From: Longicatena caecimuris
GTDB lineage: Bacteria > Bacillota_I > Bacilli_A > Erysipelotrichales > Erysipelotrichaceae
DNA: 64,000 nt
Reading direction: 5' to 3'
NCBI RefSeq assembly: GCF_004341945.1
Contig: NZ_SMBP01000012.1
Location: 25,498 to 89,497 of the forward strand
Under the pieces are notes generated by a model. The model was not told where the DNA came from and did not search any database. It saw nothing but the letters and a program-made list of their open reading frames with translations. Both the position numbers and the translations under genes were made by a program. Below, piece after piece: positions 61,976-64,000 of the stretch. Numbering within the stretch: the first letter of the stretch is position 1; the number at the start of each line of letters is the position of its first letter.

Positions 61976-63849
61976 ACATTTTCCATTCCTTCATTCGCAA
62001 TGACGTTTAACATAACCTCGCGATATTGCTCCTTGCTTAAATTATCGAGTAACGCTTTGCTTAACGTTTTTAATTTTTCTTCAACTTCTTCTTTCGTGAT
62101 TCCCATCACATTGTTTTTAAATATTAAATCGTTTTTTGTTTTTACGGTTACTTCTCCATCCAACCGCAATTCTTCAAACATCTTTTCCCCAGGACGCAGT
62201 CCTATCTCAATGATATCAATATCTTCATAAGGACGCAACCCGGACAGGCGAATCATTTTCTCTGCTAAATCCAATATTTTTACCGGTTCTCCCATATCTA
62301 AAACAAAAATTTCCCCTTTATCCGCATAAAAACCGGCCTGTAACACCAGTTGCGCAGCTTCTGGTATCGTCATAAAATAGCGAATGATCTTTTTATCGGT
62401 AATGGTAAGGGGACCGCCTTCCGCTATCTGCTTTTTAAAAATAGGGATGACAGATCCATTAGAGCCTAATACATTGCCAAAACGCACAGCTGCCATTTTG
62501 GTGATACCATTATCACCATAAGCCTGTGTGATCATTTCCGTCATGCGTTTTGTCGCACCCATGACATTTGTTGGATTTACCGCCTTATCTGTACTAATCA
62601 TGATAAAGCGTGAAACTTTATTTTTTATACACACCTGAATGAGAGAATGGGTGCCAAACACATTGTTTTTTATAGCTTCTTGAGGACGTGTTTCCATAAG
62701 GGGCACATGTTTATGTGCGGCAGCATGAAAAACGACATTGGGCTCATATTGTTTAAATAGCTCATCCATCGCCGTATAATCACGAATCGAGGCAATCAGC
62801 GATATGATTTCAATCTTATCATTTAGTTTACCATGCATGCGATTGCGGTTAAATTCCTGTTCCAACATATATAGGGCATTTTCATTGATATCAATCATCA
62901 ACAGACGAGCAGGTGAAAACTTTACGATCTGCCGACATAATTCAGAACCGATAGAGCCGCCTGCACCTGTCACGGCAATCGTACGATTGGTGATATAAGA
63001 ACCAATTTCTTCTTGTTCTAAATGGATTTCTCCACGGCCTAGTAAATCCTCAATGGAAATATCTTCAATTGGATACGCTTTTTCATCATCTTCTAATAAT
63101 GTTTCCGCTTCTTTCATGATCTTTGTTTTTAATTTCAAAGACTGGCAGATATCGTTCATGCGTCGAATTTCTGCTTTCGATGCACTTGGTATTGCGATAT
63201 ATGCTTCATTCACTTTATATTTATTGACGATTTCCGGTAAATCATACGTACTGCCTAATACGGTATATCCGCTAATCATCTTATGTACTCGCTGATCATC
63301 CACAAAGCCTACGACATTCGCATGCATTTTATCATTTTGTAAAATTTCTTTTAACAAAATATAACCACCATCGCCTGCCCCGATGATAATGACATTTTTC
63401 TTAGGCTCTTCACTTTTTGCCGTATATCTTCTTAACAGACGATATCCTAAACGCACATTAAACATCATTAGGATCGTTAATAATCCAGCCACAAAGACCA
63501 CACTGATATAAAATCGGTTGATGGAAGTCAATAGGATGAAAATAATTAAGACAATACTTGCACAAATCACAGACAGACTAATACGAAACGTCTCAATCAA
63601 GCTAATGTATTTCCATAAACTCTTATGAATCTTAAATGCAAAAAAACTAATGGCATAGACGATTAAAATAACAAACAGAGCCATTAGAACTTTCATTATA
63701 TCTATTTGACCGACAGAATCAAAGTCAAAATCAATTTTAGACCAATAAGCTAAAAAAAAGGAAACGACTACGATAAACAAATCTACCATGCATAATACGA
63801 ATTCACGATGTTTTATATAAAAAGGATTCTCAAATATAATATCCAGCAT
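61972..63849 (-). CDS. Membrane-bound UDP-sugar 4,6-dehydratase (PglF/CapD-like)
   Basis: The start is ATG 63849 with AAGGAG seven bases upstream; the frame is open to 63927 but that extension contains the promoter. The 625-residue protein has four N-terminal membrane helices (about 15-135), a first Rossmann domain (IIIGAGDGGYILL near 152) and a polysaccharide-synthesis-type SDR domain (AVTGAGGSIGSELCRQ near 283). The catalytic region is STDKAVNPTNVMGATKR near 392-408. PglF-like members convert UDP-GlcNAc to the 4-keto-6-deoxy sugar. It is the first gene of the capsule operon and feeds the adjoining aminotransferase. Confidence 0.93.
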   Translation of the reverse strand: MLDIIFENPFYIKHREFVLCMVDLFIVVVSFFLAYWSKIDFDFDSVGQIDIMKVLMALFVILIVYAISFFAFKIHKSLWKYISLIETFRISLSVICASIVLIIFILLTSINRFYISVVFVAGLLTILMMFNVRLGYRLLRRYTAKSEEPKKNVIIIGAGDGGYILLKEILQNDKMHANVVGFVDDQRVHKMISGYTVLGSTYDLPEIVNKYKVNEAYIAIPSASKAEIRRMNDICQSLKLKTKIMKEAETLLEDDEKAYPIEDISIEDLLGRGEIHLEQEEIGSYITNRTIAVTGAGGSIGSELCRQIVKFSPARLLMIDINENALYMLEQEFNRNRMHGKLNDKIEIISLIASIRDYTAMDELFKQYEPNVVFHAAAHKHVPLMETRPQEAIKNNVFGTHSLIQVCIKNKVSRFIMISTDKAVNPTNVMGATKRMTEMITQAYGDNGITKMAAVRFGNVLGSNGSVIPIFKKQIAEGGPLTITDKKIIRYFMTIPEAAQLVLQAGFYADKGEIFVLDMGEPVKILDLAEKMIRLSGLRPYEDIDIIEIGLRPGEKMFEELRLDGEVTVKTKNDLIFKNNVMGITKEEVEEKLKTLSKALLDNLSKEQYREVMLNVIANEGMENV

Positions 63850-63894
63850 ATAAACACTCCTTCTTAATGCATTTATATATACATAACCTATAGT

Positions 63895-63923
63895 ATTATA
63901 ATACTTAATATAATAACTTGCAA
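63895..63923 (-). promoter_or_regulatory. Promoter of the capsule operon
   Basis: TTGCAA (63918-63923), 17 bases, TATAAT (63895-63900) on the minus strand, about 45 bases before the ATG. The -10 lies in the perfect palindrome GTATTATAATAC (63893-63904), a possible operator. Confidence 0.78.
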
Positions 63924-63948
63924 TCATTTTTACGATTGTAAATAGGAA

Positions 63949-63978
63949 GACAGGAATGGGCTAAAAAGTCCATTCCTG
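63949..63978. terminator. Hairpin upstream of the capsule operon, possibly a terminator
   Basis: Ten-base perfect arms ACAGGAATGG and CCATTCCTGT enclose a ten-base loop. No uninterrupted T-run follows on either strand, so termination of a gene lying beyond base 64000 is only a possibility. Confidence 0.4.
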
Positions 63979-64000
63979 TTGTAAGATTAAGAATAAATGT

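Overview
The window looks like a chromosomal segment of a low-GC Gram-positive bacterium. Canonical AAGGAGG ribosome-binding sites, -35/-10 promoters with 17-base spacers, a T-box leader, sortase-type surface proteins and a Wzx/Wzy glycan locus all fit a Firmicute, and the gene content suggests a gut commensal, perhaps of the Erysipelotrichia. The taxonomic level is inference. No tRNA, rRNA or CRISPR array was seen.

Layout. (1) 34-2073: a 3-hexulose-6-phosphate synthase-like gene divergent from a DeoR-type regulator, then a small membrane protein. (2) 2244-7295: a methionine operon on the minus strand. A Met-specific T-box leader precedes a stand-alone methionine synthase activation protein, a MetH lacking that domain, and a homocysteine methyltransferase/MTHFR fusion. 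(3) 7431-7691: a 261-nt ORF-less, internally deleted group IIC intron placed directly behind a transcription terminator. (4) 7797-22662: a surface-protein operon with an LPXTG major pilin, a proline-rich minor pilin, a 2.76-kDa-residue-scale (about 2760 aa) adhesin ending in leucine-rich repeats, a Cna-B-type protein with an IPITG sorting signal, and an Ig-like protein. No sortase gene lies in the window. (5) 23375-34531: three secreted multi-domain proteins sharing fibronectin III-like modules: a phosphodiester glycosidase/purple-acid-phosphatase fusion, a PPC-domain protein and a transglutaminase-like protein.

(6) 34627-48242: a tightly packed 12-gene operon. It appears to make a dTDP-2,6-dideoxy-amino sugar (RmlA, RmlB, EvaA-type 2,3-dehydratase, Gfo/Idh ketoreductase, WecE-type aminotransferase). 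Three ATP-grasp ligases and a PanE-like reductase may modify the sugar. An ArnC/GtrB-like transferase would load it on a polyprenyl phosphate, two SMR half-flippases would flip it, and a GT-C-like membrane enzyme would transfer it outside the cell. This mirrors the Gram-negative Arn pathway but carries a ligase cassette of unknown product, and it is the best candidate for an undescribed system here.

(7) 48870-63849: a 13-gene Wzx/Wzy polysaccharide operon with its own promoter and terminator. It begins with a PglF-like dehydratase, a WcfR/PglE-like aminotransferase and a priming phosphosugar transferase, and includes UDP-glucose dehydrogenase and UDP-galactopyranose mutase. Free amino sugar plus uronic acid plus galactofuranose is the enzyme set expected for a zwitterionic capsule. 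The two glycan operons are separated by about 630 bases that hold the capsule terminator, a strong promoter and an early terminator that probably attenuates the deoxysugar operon.
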